DNA from: Xenoacremonium recifei
Taxonomy: Eukaryota > Ascomycota > Sordariomycetes > Hypocreales > Nectriaceae
NCBI GenBank assembly: GCA_012184525.1
Contig: WOFQ01000039.1
Span: 248,001 to 312,000, forward strand
Direction of reading: 5' to 3'
DNA length: 64,000 nucleotides
The translations under genes were made by a program, and so were the position numbers. Below, in pieces: positions 11,851 through 23,046 of this stretch. Positions within the stretch are counted from its first letter, which is position 1, and the number at the start of each line of letters is the position of its first letter. The notes beneath the pieces were generated by a model, which searched no databases, was not told the origin of the DNA, and saw nothing but the letters and a program-made list of their open reading frames with translations.

Positions 11851-13123
11851 CTAATCGGCCTGTTTAGCTGTTTCGCGTAGAGATGGCGCCGTCTCATCGG
11901 TCATGGTGGCATTCTTCCCCTCGATATCGGCTGCCCACAAGGCAGCACCCACTGTTTGATGTGAGAACCTAGACCGGGCCGGAAGAACTGCAAGACTTAC
12001 CGGTATTCGTGAAGGTGAAGAAGACAGAGACAATGGGAACCATTTCAAGCAACGTCGCTACGAGTCCGAACCTGTGGATACACATCAGCAAAAACAAGTT
12101 CTCTTAGTGTCACTTCCCACACGAGGAAAACTCTCCAGGGAAGCTCGGCTAGAAGATGAGATGACATACGCGGTGTAAGGACCAACATGCTTGTTGAGCC
12201 AATCCGAACGCTGCGAAGCCGACCAGTTTTTGAGCTGGAAATACTGCGAATACGGTTAGATTTCTGGCTACAGGTCTTTAAGAGTGGAACTTACCCGATC
12301 GTGAACACTCTTGCCTCGGTTGCGACCTGGAACCAAGTTAATGAAAGGAGCTCGCACAACCAGATGGGAACTGACCCTGAATGGCGATAAATAAGACGGT
12401 TCCAACCACCGGAATGAAATTGAGCGGCAGATACATGAAGTATCGAACAATAGCCTTGGGGCTGAAGCGTTGGAAGGGGCTCTTCAGCACCTTGCCCAAC
12501 CTTTGGATCGGGTCGCTTCCGGACTTGACCTCGCGTCCTTCGCTGACGATGCCCGTGTCATTGCGGGCCACGAGAGTGCCGTCAAAAGTATCCAGAATAG
12601 CATCCTGGAGGAGCCAAGATCTAGCAACGGTATTGATAATAGCCGAGCTCTCGTTCAAGATGAGTAGAACGGTTGTGAAGACGGCCAAGGGACCGTCAAC
12701 GAAGACGAGGACGGCGAATTGCGGGATGTAGGTGAAGGTGAACATGCCGGCAAAGACGCCGACTGACAAGGCTACGTAGGGGCCGACTTTGGTGAGGAAA
12801 GGCTTCCATAACGAACGATGGGTGGCAAAGTAGAAGATTCCCTAGCGCACAAGCATTAGGTTGATGGGTGTCTTAGGAAGGGATATCGTGAAGTCCTACT
12901 TTGATGGGGTAGAGATAGGCCCGGCTCTGGGCAGCGTCTGCGACAAGTGTCCTGGCCTTTCCGAAATCCTCCTTTCTACCGAGTGTCAGTGATATTGCCC
13001 TTGCATATGAAGCTTTGCTGGCGCATACATGACTTCCTGAGCCTTGTTCCCAACAGACTCGGCGACGCGGTTTCTCTGGCGCGGAGTCGAGGATGAAGCC
13101 TCCTGCTGAGTCGAATCGGCCAT
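11851..13123 (-). CDS. RRT8/EI24-like multi-pass membrane protein (lipid droplet, spore wall family)
   Basis: Seven exons, 13123-13029, 12975-12900, 12841-12376, 12326-12295, 12243-12170, 12071-12001 and 11951-11851, give 304 residues with consistent phases. The order of features matches the fungal RRT8/LDS family (EI24-like): a short polar N-terminus, the YLYPIKGIFYFATH segment, several membrane spans (FAGMFTFTYIPQFAVLVF and the following LAVFTTVLLIL), then the family hallmark YLPLNFIPVVGTVLFIAIQG, a basic loop with YFQLKNW, and VATLLEMVPIVSVFFTFTN before VGAALWAADIE. Yeast Rrt8 and Lds2 associate with lipid droplets and act in outer spore wall assembly; the same role here is inference. The fourth exon is only 32 bases. 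The gene diverges from the LanC-like gene across a 1.2-kb shared upstream region. Confidence 0.82.
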
Positions 13124-14342
13124 GTTGAGTCGCGTCCACAGAATGAAGAGGTCCTTAATTGATGAATGCTTAATCCCAAGGCTTGAATTGGGCGGCAGCT
13201 CGCGAGAGGAAATGGTGAAGATTGGGGGTTTTGGTGAGAAGCTCAGGCACTCATCTTCACCAGATTCCAAGGCCGGGCGAGGTGAGGTGTCAATGTCGTC
13301 ATTTCCGCAAGCAGAGCACCTGCCACCCGCTGAATCGTGGAGCCCCGATATGTGGATACGCTCCGGTACAAGAGTGGGCTTAGGAGCATGTCCTCCGCAT
13401 GGTGAATCTGGGCCACGCGGAGCCTCAGAACGAGGTGCGTGACAGTGAAATAATGAAATTCAAGGCTCCTGCATTCGACATCAAATTAATGGCAATCTCC
13501 TGAAATCCTGCTTGTCGAGCGTTGCTGTTTCAGGATGCTGTCGCAACGTCACCCCTCCAGACAAATCACCTGCCTCACTGAGATCATCCGGAGCCGGCTT
13601 CAAGACCTAGACCCACCCGGCGCCGCCCCCGTGAGCTGGAACTTGCTGACTCCACAGCGGCCTCAACCGTCCGGGGAAGTTCAACGTTGAGGACTGCAGC
13701 GAGCACACCCAAGCTTGGAACATGAAGATTCACTAAGCCCAACCAAGATGGATTGGTTAAAGACTCAGCATCACTCACCCAGACAAAAGGTCGGGGTCAG
13801 GGGTAGGGGTTTGGCTATACTTCGGTTGGGCACGTGGTTCGGGTAAATAAGGTAGTATGTGATTAAAATCTCGAGTTGGAAGTATTTTACTGTGTTCGAC
13901 GATGATAGAGCGTGCACGATACTAGAGTGCTGGAGCTCTAGGCCAAAATCCTGCCCAGTCGGGCTTAGTGGGTGCGCCTGTCACGGTACTCCTCAACGTC
14001 TTTCTACTCCCTGCAACGGTTTTCCGAAAAGGCTGCTGCTCCCTCTGACGTGAAGGCTGCCGCCCTTCACGCGCGCATGATGAGATTAGCCGGCCTGGCG
14101 CCTCAACCTTAATCGGCTCTGCCTGTGCGAGGCGGCTGGGCTCATCCCATCCCACCCTCCAACTCGTTCAGGCTTTGGCGCTGATCATCCCCCCAGATTG
14201 ACCAGCATGCGTCACCTCAAGCGAACTACACGCCTTTGTCCTTGAAATCCTCCAGATTCCCCCTCCCTTTCAAACCTGTTCACTTCTTTCCATCTCGTCA
14301 AAGAACGTCTGATACGCGCTCTCGTCGGTGCCACAGGCCGCG
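13124..14342. other. Shared upstream region of two divergent genes
   Basis: This 1.2-kb stretch separates the divergent starts at 13123 (-) and 14343 (+), so it must carry both promoters. Immediately before 14343 the plus strand is CT-rich, as in many fungal leaders. No other gene or repeat is visible. Confidence 0.6.
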
Positions 14343-15671
14343 ATGGAGGCTCGATACATCGCCAACAACCTGCCCGCTCAGGTGCTGGGCTCGCCTCCGC
14401 AAGAGCTCCTTCAATATACCCTAGAGCTGATCCTCAAGATGACGCCGCCACGTCAAATGTATTGCGACCGTCACATGGGTGGTCTTTTTACAGGATACAC
14501 TGGTCTGGCGTATCTCTTCCTGCAGCTGTCGGAGATGTACCCGGATATGCAGGCCGGGGGCCACCACCTTCGAACCTGGGCCCAGAGATATCTTGCTGGA
14601 GATAGAAAACCTCCGGTGCTCGAGAGTGGTCACTGCGGCATCTCCAGCGAGAAACTCGCCTTGGAAGCTGTGCGAGCATGTGTCACGAGGAACCAAGAAG
14701 ACGTCATCCGCTTCGTTTCTAATATACCCAGACTGCTCGGGCCTTACTCGACGCCGCAAGACGACCCGTTCCCGTCCGAGATCCCCAACGGCCGAGCGGG
14801 AGCCCTCTACATGCTACGGATGGTCAAGCACTGGGTGCCGGAGATGGACATGATCCTCGAGTCGCCCATGCGCCGCCTCGAAGAAAAGATACTGGCTACA
14901 GACGATGACGGCCGGGGAAACTGGGAGTGGCACGGGAAGCGATATTTCGGCGCGGCTCACGGTGATATTGGCATCATCACCCAGCTCGTCCTCTCTAACC
15001 CCTCGCTGGCGCCGCGGCTCTCCTCTCGCCTAGAAAAGCTGCTCGAGCTGCAGCTTCCAGACGGCAACTGGCCGTCGAGCGCGCGCAGTCTCAAGGAGGG
15101 ACGCAGCGCATACCTGGTCCAGTGGTGCCACGGTGCACCGGGCTTCTTATACTCGCTCATCGCTCTACGCCCCTATTTCCCCGACCTACAGAGCCAAATC
15201 GACAACGCCATCGAAAAGGGGCAGGACCTCATCTGGAGGCACGGCTTGTTGGTCAAAGAACCGAGTCTATGCCATGGCGTGTTTGGGAATGCTTTGTGAG
15301 TTGACTTGTCCCAAGTTTCTTGGTTCTTGTCTCGGTCTCGTTTTGTCTCTTTCACACGCCCCCTTACATCGCGATGATGTTTTCACGGGGCTGTCTCGGG
15401 GTTCTGTATTCGAGATTCGGTATCCAGTCAGGGCTGACTAGTTCGTCTCACAAACAGGGTGCTCCCTCGTGGACCCAGAAGAGAACACTTCCTTGCGCTC
15501 GCGACGGCCGATGCGGTGAACAAGGTGAAGCGTCATGACCCAAAGCTCTTCGAGCCCGCAGCGTACGGCAAAAAGGCGGCCGTGTTGATGAACTACCTCC
15601 CGAGCGCGGCGTGGACGTGGGCAGTTTGCGAGGAGGAGGCTCCGCGGATGATCATGTACACCGACGTGTAA
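14343..15671 (+). CDS. LanC-like protein (eukaryotic lanthionine synthetase C-like)
   Basis: Two exons, 14343-15295 and 15458-15671, joined at GTGAGT and ACAG, give 388 residues. The ATG at 14343 is the first in the open frame after the CT-rich leader. The protein has the LanC alpha/alpha-barrel pattern of repeated glycine motifs: GGLFTGYTGLAYLF, ESGHCGIS, NGRAGALYML, GAAHGDIGII, WCHGAPGFLYSL and LCHGVFGNAL. The zinc ligands of the family are present: Cys262 in WCHG and Cys310-His311 in LCHG. The C-terminal exon adds RREHFLALATAD and ends in MIMYTDV. Bacterial LanC cyclases add cysteine thiols to dehydrated residues; eukaryotic LANCL proteins add glutathione to dehydroamino acids. Which applies to this fungal enzyme is unknown. 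No LanB-type dehydratase or precursor peptide is adjacent. Confidence 0.88.
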
Positions 15672-16092
15672 TGCGAAACAGGGGCGGCAAAAAAGAAGAG
15701 AAATTTCGTATCGTCGTTCTTCTCTATCGTTCTGCGAGACTCCGATACCGCAGACGGTTCGTCACATTTTCAAAGGGGCCATCACTTCATCGTCCCCCCT
15801 TTTTACGCCGATATGACACGTAAAGATAACGAAACGACGCAAGCTGGTGACGGTGGGCGTATTTGTTACGGAGGCTCTGCTGGAGGAGCCTCCGCTCATC
15901 GTAGAATCGGTTCTGGACTCGGCTGTTGAGTGCAGCAAGCATGGAAAAGGCTTGCAGAGGGGGGGTTGGATAGTTAGTGAGCTGGACCTTACCCGAGGTT
16001 ATGAGGCTTTATTACTGGCCTCGATGGCGACCGCGGGATCGGCCCGGCCATCTGTTTGCATCATTGTACGTATCTCAGGAACGCAAAAGATG
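15672..16092. other. Convergent 3' ends
   Basis: This 420-base spacer lies between the stop of the LanC-like gene (+) and the stop of the small gene on the minus strand. It presumably holds both 3'UTRs; nothing else is seen. Confidence 0.6.
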
Positions 16093-16864
16093 TCATTTCC
16101 AGACGCTCGTGGCCCCCTGAACGTGGGCTTTCTCCTCTTGCATGGCACGCCTGGCCGCTTCGAGCATCTCAAGCGATCGGTACCCGGCAGGGATTGCGTG
16201 ACACATCGCCTGCAGTCGTTCCTGACGCTCCACCGAGCCTTGTCTGGCGCCGCGTCTGAAGCCATCACGGACCGTGTATCCATAATATCTCGGCGGAGAT
16301 GCTTCGGCGTTGAGGAGCTAGAGAAGGTTCGCTGGCAGCGCCTAGTGGCCGGATGGAGAACCGACAATGGAGCCTCCCGATAAGACACGGAGCGGCAAGA
16401 GGAATCGGGATCAAGATGTGAGAAAATTTCACCGTGTTGTCACTTGTGTCGCTGAAGATTGCGGTGGCAGCCCCATCTAGATCAAGGTTTTCTCAGCCCA
16501 GCCAGGGGGAGGCGAGACGGGAGGCCCGTGGAGGCATTGAGACAGGGAATGCTGCGATAGAGTCAGCCCCGTTCTGGTTCAATGTGTGAAAGATACTCGT
16601 ACGAGTATTGCGTTCACAGCGGGAGAAAGATGCTGACCTTGCGAGTGCGCCCAGTGAGCGATGTCGCAGCGCGCCGGACATGACAGCGTGCCGTTGTTGT
16701 TTCTCGGCAATGATTTCGGGCGACGGATAATGACGAAGGAAATCACGGGGGCTGACTCGGCCGAGAACGGGGAGGGTCACGGAGCCCGACTCGGAGGGTG
16801 GGCCGGACCCGGTGAGTTTCGTCGATGATGAACTCTTAGACTCAGACCTCTTAGACTTAGACAA
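16093..16864 (-). CDS. Small multi-exon protein, family unknown; start and middle exon uncertain
   Basis: Two stretches look clearly coding. The 5' one (about 16864-16647) reads KSSSSTKLTGSG, then VLGRVSPRDFLRHYPSPEI and AEKQQRHAVMSGALRHRSLGALA, ending at a GTCAGC donor. The 3' one (to the TGA at 16095-16093) reads YYGYTVRDGFRRGARQGS, VERQERLQAMCHAIPAGYRS, LEMLEAARRAMQEEKAHVQG and SVWK. They can be joined directly through a CGAG acceptor, or through a 19-base middle exon near 16446-16428 followed by the CTAG acceptor at 16318. Both give one open frame. No ATG precedes the first stretch in frame: the first possible start is TTG at 16864 and an in-frame TAA lies just upstream. A further 5' exon or a non-AUG start is possible. 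I do not recognise the family. It is basic, soluble and compact. Confidence 0.48.
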
Positions 16865-19800
16865 GGCTTAAGCTGAGGCGGCGCGGCCCCCACACGGCGT
16901 TCCAGCGAGGCGGCGCGGCATTACGGATACAAGTCGAGGTAAAGATGGGATGGGATGGCTGCTAACACACGTGTGGCGGTCATGGCATCGCGGCATTTGA
17001 GCGTGCAAGCCCGGGATTGGTCAGCGAGAGCCCGGGGGAGAGGAGGGGGCGTGTCGAAGTCAAGTCAACGCGGAGGCAGGATGACTTCATCGCCATGTCC
17101 AGGGCGGACACGAGACCCTGCTGCGAACGGCGCCAGAAGAAAAGAAATCGCAGATTGCGGCGGCATGGGTTGCAGAAAGATGGAGCTCTGGAGAAGGCTA
17201 GAAATTGGGCGGCGGGAGATGTAGGAGCGAGGGTCTTCGAGAAGGGACGGAGCAAAAAGCCGGAGATGGATGGCTTCAAGAGCAGAGCGCGAAAGCCAAG
17301 TCGGCGACGGCACGAGTCGAACAGCGAGGAGATAGTCGCAGGTTGCGGCTCGACGAGTCAGATCATGGCATTCGAGTCACCAGGACATGCACGATGAGGC
17401 ATTTCCCGTCCCAGATCCCGACCCGTCCCTTGAGTTTGCGGTGTTTTGACCAGCCCGAACGGCAAATTGAGGTCATCTATGGGGGATTATGGGGATGGGA
17501 ATTGGTGAACTGGCCCAGGGGGGGAGGGAAATGGGCAGGGCGCATGACCGTCTGGGCTCGCCGGGGGCCGGCGGAAGATGATGAATGATGATGATGCTGG
17601 ACGATGAGGGATACTACGTCCAAGTGCCGTGTTCGTGCGGCGGCGGTAGCAGCGACGATGGGTTCTGCGGCCAACGAACGACAAGGCGCGGTAGACCGTA
17701 CATCCATATAGTCCCGTAATCTCCATGGATATGTACATACAGTGCTTGACAGACACAAAGATAGGGCTAGCCACGGTCCAAACTAAACCTGAGCTCCGTC
17801 GGCGCCCCGGCGTCCGGACACAACGCCCCACGTCGGACGCCGAGATGCCGGTTGAATCGCGAATGGCTTCACCTTGTCCATTGCAAACAGTGGGAACCTA
17901 CCTGGCCCTGCCCCCAGCGCCAGCCTCGGCTCGGCGAACCGGGGCGGTCGAGAGGTGCGAGCGAAGAATCCGCTGTCCGTCTTGTCTTGCTTGCTTGCCT
18001 GTGAAGAATCTCTGGGGGAGAGAGTGTGTAGGGAGGGGGTGCGTTGCAGTTGCATTGCACTTTTGGGCGTTGAGCTCGAGAGATTTGGCGGTGAACTGAC
18101 CGAATAGCATGACCGACATGGCATTGCACATCGATTGGCCGATTGATCGACTGCACAGGCACATATCGACACGCCCCCCTTACGGTCCAGGTAAACAGAC
18201 AGACGCTTTCGTCTTGTCTCTCCTCTCAATGGGCCCAGGCAGACGGCAATAACGGACGGGGAGCGGAACGGACGCTTATTACATGCGCGGGTATTAGCCC
18301 AGCCCATGTAAAGAATCCCGTGGGAGCAGTCGATCGAGCCAGCCAACTTCCTCATCCCATCGGCCCCGGGCCACACTGGTTCGGATGCGAAAGACTGGCG
18401 CCAGGGCTCCAGCCTGCCACAAGGTGTGGTTCTCGGCACCGACGCGGCAAGATCCGGGCTTCTAGAAGGGCGCTGGAAAACACGGTGTTCGGCAAATTGA
18501 CGCCGATCCATGCGTCGACGTGCCTTAGCTTCACTTCAATCCCATGATATGAGCGTTTGGAGGTGACCGAATCGGCACCGTGGTGTGGTTGCTGCATGTT
18601 GGTGTTTGGCTCAGATGTCTTGCTTAACTGGCATAAATGCAGCCTGGGACAAGGATGCTGTAAGTCGGATGGGTAAGACGGCATATGCAGTTAGATTCCA
18701 AGCCTCCAAAGTCTAAGTCGAAAGGCGTGGGAATGGCATTTGGTGTAAGCAGAATGCGGTATGAGTACGCCACCAATGCCCGCAAGCAAACTGCGTTAGA
18801 TGTACGCCACCAAGGTCGACCCTGCGGTTCACTAGAAAAAGAGTCGCAATCCTAAATCGCCTCTGGCATGAACCGTGATGGCTGCATGCATGGCCTCGCT
18901 GTTCGTGCTTTCAAAACTGCTTTATCAGACTTGCGTGCGAGTTTGCCACCGCGAGGTGACGTTCAACACGGGGTTGACAGCCAGCCAGAGCCATCGCAAA
19001 GTTCCATGCCCATTTCCCCATCTTTTTGCTTCTGCCACCTACGTAGGTGCTTCCCGTTCGTCCTTCCAGAACCTGCTTCTGTCTGTCTGTAAGCTCAAGG
19101 TGAAGCCCGCGCCGCCATGGTCTGGTCCCCGAATTTCTCCATGCTCCCATGAGCTAGCCATTCCTCCGAAAGCCATGTGATGCAACCTAGAGGTTTCCAT
19201 TCCTTCTTATTCCCCCTTCTTCACCTAATTCCCGGGAAGCTCATTGGCATTAAACCAATCCCGGCCCGGTGATGGGCTGCAGATCAGGGATCCGGGATTT
19301 GACTCAGAGTCCGCGGACCTTCAGGCTCGGACTCAATTCAGAGTTCTTCTGCAAAGGCGATGTGACCATCTCGTCAGACTCCATAGCTGTACCAAAGTTT
19401 TCGCCGAGCTCGAACGGTCCTTGCAGTCCAGATCATGAAAAATTTCCGCCGGAAAGTGACGTATCGTGAGGCTTGAAGGGTTTATGCATATTGTAGCTAT
19501 CATTTCCCGTTTAGGTCGGCGAGAACGCCGACAGCCTCACGATACCATCTCACACTTGCAGATACCTACGGTGCAAAAGGTCCGGACAATGGGTTCAATA
19601 TGCATCATTCGTATCTGAGGAATTGATTTGCTGTTCACAATCATTCTCGCAATCGGGGTGGGAATATCTGTGTCTTGCCGTTGCAAACTTGTCGAAGCAT
19701 ACTTCAAACGGTAGCTCGCGATGGAGAAACTCGGAAGTGATTTTTGCCAACGAAAAGACACTATAATTAAAAGAAGAAATTTATTAAGAGAAACTCTTGC

Positions 19801-21631
19801 GTACTGTAATATTTCGATGCTGAATTAGGTGGTTGCTCCTTCCCATTGTTTGCTCATATTGCAAGATACTTCAATTGCCTACCTGGCCATCACAATTCTC
19901 TTCCTCATCAACCACAACTGATGAGAAAATATCCACGATTGTCAAAAGCATGATTTTAAGTTTGGTCTATCATGTCGCATGCCACGCGTATCCTCTTCGA
20001 AATTGCTACACTCCGAAACATTGAAGATGTGGTCGAAACGCTCCGCTTACACATCGCTGCTGACCGACGCAGATCACGGCGATGCAACAAAATAAGGCAT
20101 AGGTATCAACTCTCAGATGGTCAAGTGATCATAAATGCCTGACGATCCGATTGATCGGACATGCCGAGCCTCCTCGATCTTGGTTCCCCAATCCTGGGTA
20201 CAGCCGGGAGTTGTATTGACACCGTGGGCCCGGCACCATCCACGGACACCGAGATTCTCTATCGCGAGTACGAAAAGTAAGCTGGGCGCAGCGTCGAGTT
20301 TCAAAAGAACTGCACCTCAACTCAAGAGAGAGTTTCGGCAGAGCGTTGCGCCTACTGACAATGACGTTCTCTGGTTGCTATCTGGTCTCTCGAGGTGAAT
20401 GAGCATAGCCCCGGAGCAATTACTTGTTGCTCCGCGGACCTGCATTTCTCGGACCGTCAATAACAAGGGCATGGAAGCTAGGAAATACGGAGTAGGCCGG
20501 CCATGAGGCCAGAATTCTCAAAGGGGAGAGAATAGGGCGGCCGAGTTTCACAACAGGGCTGCTGTCAATATCGTCCTCGATGACAAACGAAAGGCAGCTG
20601 GGCAGTGTTGTCGCCTTCAACAGAGAGAATCCAGTGCAAGGGCCTTCAGAGTGACACTGCATAGGTGGTTCACAGACCACGCGGAGAGAAGAACCCGAAT
20701 CAGCATCTCCTGCTTCATCCTCATCATCACGGTTATCGACATCACGGTCAGTCAGACTCTTGCGTCAGTCAGATCATCTGCCCGCTAGTGAGGCCTGGGA
20801 ATTATCGTTTCCCTTGGTCCAAGAAAGGCGTCAGAAACTCCGCCCGCACGGCGCGGACTTTGCATTCTCTCCATCCCACCCCTTCGGGGCATTTTCGCGG
20901 TCTTCGCTCGCTATGCTCATCGGCCGTCCAGTGGGCTCTGATGCTCAAGCCTCAAAGAGTCTGATCCCTGGCCGCAACCGCTACGCCTCAACTGGGCATC
21001 GCTCTTTGATGGCCTCTCCACCCCTCCCTCACCGGGGGCCCCTTGTCGGTCTCTCGCTTTCTCGGACATAAAGAGCTCGCCGACTTGTTATCGACACGCC
21101 CCCTTCGCAGCCCGCAACCGGCAGAAGCTTTGAATGAAACCCTCCGAGACGGGGTCTCACATAATAATCCATCCAGCGCCAGCGCCAGCGCCAGCACAGG
21201 GCGGGCATGCAAAGGCGAGGCTCCTCGTTCGTTGACCCTAACACACTGGTTGGCAGCGCGCGTTATTATTAAACGTATTGATGTCCGTACCTTTGCTCGG
21301 GGACCCTGCCAAGGTACGTACTGTGCATCCAGCGTATGCACCTCGAGGACATTCCTGAGATTCATTATATTATTAAGCTCCCCCCCCGGGCCCAGGCGTC
21401 CACCTCGAGTCACCCCTTCACTTCTACTCTTCCACCTCTTCGCCGTTTTATATAACGGTTTCCCATCCCACCCAGGTTCCCAGCCTGGCACTTACACCGT
21501 TTCGCCTCCCCCTTCCCACTCCCCCAACATATAGTCTGATTGTTCCTCCTTCTCAGTTACATATACCATCTTCACATACTGGTGGCGGTTTGTCTTAGTC
21601 CACCAGGCGAGACAGCATATAATTCCACATC
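16865..21631. other. 4.8-kb region without recognisable genes upstream of a Zn2Cys6 gene
   Basis: Many frames are open because the DNA is GC-rich (for example 242 codons at 17783-18511, minus), but they overlap on both strands and show no domain or splice logic. A more AT-rich patch spans about 19480-20110. From about 20860 to 21630 the plus strand is CT-rich, consistent with a promoter and leader of the gene at 21632. Confidence 0.5.
21449..21455 (+). promoter_or_regulatory. TATA-like box upstream of the Zn2Cys6 gene
   Basis: TATATAA lies 177 bases before the ATG at 21632, in a CT-rich context. This is a plausible core promoter element, not proof of a start site. Confidence 0.4.
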
Positions 21632-23046
21632 ATGTCCCCCGCTGCATCACAACCCGGGCGTTCTAGTCCACATAATCTCCCATCACCACCTGCAGACGAC
21701 TCCAAGTCTGCTGCCAGCCGAAAGAGCATTACCTCTCTATCCAAGAACAAGCCCATCAAGCAGGCTCCTCGAGTCTCAAAACGGGCCAACACCAGTGTCG
21801 CCATTGCACGCCACCATCACGAGCAGGCCACGCACAGCTCAGGCATGGATGGTCGACACAAGCGAGTCTGGAAGGCCTGCGAGCGGTGTCGTATGAAGAA
21901 GACGAAGGTACGCAAGACGAAAAAAAAAAAAAAAAACCTTGGCTGCTCCCTTGCCGTGCATCATCAAGTCTTGGTAGGAGACTTACACGATATTTAGTGC
22001 GACGGTGAATTCCCTTGCAAGCGATGCAGAGATGATGGCCTGGTCTGCACCGCTGGAATTAGGAAGAAGACTGAGTACAAGACACTCCCGAAGGGGTATG
22101 TCACCCGCCCATCACAATTGGAAAAGCAACTAACTTAAGCTCAATTATTAGGTACGGCGAGGTCCTAGAGAGCACCCAAGTTACATTGGTCGCCACCTGC
22201 CATAAGCTGTTCAGCATGCTCGTCAACGGCGAGAAATGGGACCTGGGCGATCCTGGTCTGAACGAGCGAGGTCTCCCCATCGTCCACAACATTGCGCAGA
22301 AGCTTGGTTGCGTCCGACCGAACAACGACATCGATCTTCCGACATACTCAGTATTCCCCGAAGACGAAACGACTATGGCCCAGGTAGCTCGCGAGCTCCA
22401 GGAGCAGGAGGATGTGAGGGAACAGACCAAGACCTCAGTGTCTCAAATATCAAGCGCCTCTCCCTCGAGACCGGTCAAGGTTGAAGATCAACATCAGCAC
22501 CAACGACAAAGATCGCAGCAGCAGCAACCACGACGACAAGAAATGCACAGCTCTCTGAGAGATTCCGAATCATCCTCATCCACGTATAATGGCACCGAAC
22601 GAGCCTCGTCCTCCGAATTGGAGCACTCCGACCTTGAGATGGATTACCGCAGAGCGGCCTTTGGCGGCAATCCCATGACCCTGTCGCCACAGAGCTTTAC
22701 TACGAGCAACGACATGGATTTCGGCGGTCCCACCATGTCTGAAATCGAGACGCCCGCGATGTTCCCCTCGCAATCGCCCACTACGATCAACTTCGCCTCC
22801 TGGCCCAGCGCTAAGCCCCAGACTTCCAGGCCGCTCTCGCAATTGATCCCCGAGACGAATTCCTTCCAGGCTTTCGAGATGCTCAACCAGGGTCTCCTTG
22901 AGTCGGAATTTGGCGTGATGAAGCCTCATTACTCGAACTCGGACGTCATGATGGGAAACGCCGACCCAATGATCTTTGCCGGCAGCTTTGAGAACTACGG
23001 TGACTACGACCCCGACCAGATGAAGTTTCTGCCTCAAATGAAGTAA
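21632..23046 (+). CDS. Zn2Cys6 transcription factor, putative developmental regulator
   Basis: Three exons, 21632-21907, 21998-22095 and 22152-23046, give 422 residues with phases 0 and 2. The zinc cluster uses Cys83, 86, 93, 99, 102 and 109 (CERCRMKKTK, CDGEFPCKRC, CTAG). The first intron falls exactly before the third cysteine, a placement found in many fungal zinc clusters. After the cluster comes RKKTEYKTLPKGYGEVLEST and a region containing LGDPGLNERGLP and NDIDLPTYSVFPEDE. The second half is Gln/Ser-rich and disordered, with an acidic, Met-rich C-terminus likely to activate transcription. The large Fungal_trans middle homology region is absent. The post-cluster sequence recalls small ascomycete regulators linked to conidiation or sexual development, but I cannot name an orthologue. 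It is flanked by unusually long gene-free DNA. Confidence 0.85.
21920..21936 (+). repeat. A17 tract inside an intron
   Basis: A run of 17 adenines sits 12 bases after the GTACGC donor of the intron that splits the zinc cluster. Such tracts are prone to length change and to sequencing error. Confidence 0.8.

Noticed and set aside
15847..16383. 178-codon plus-strand frame
   Set aside because: It overlaps, in antisense, the 3' exon of the small minus-strand gene, which has the more protein-like translation.
17783..18511. 242-codon minus-strand frame
   Set aside because: Long only because of high GC; composition is Arg/Pro/Ser-heavy, with no domain or hydrophobic pattern, and it overlaps other equally open frames.
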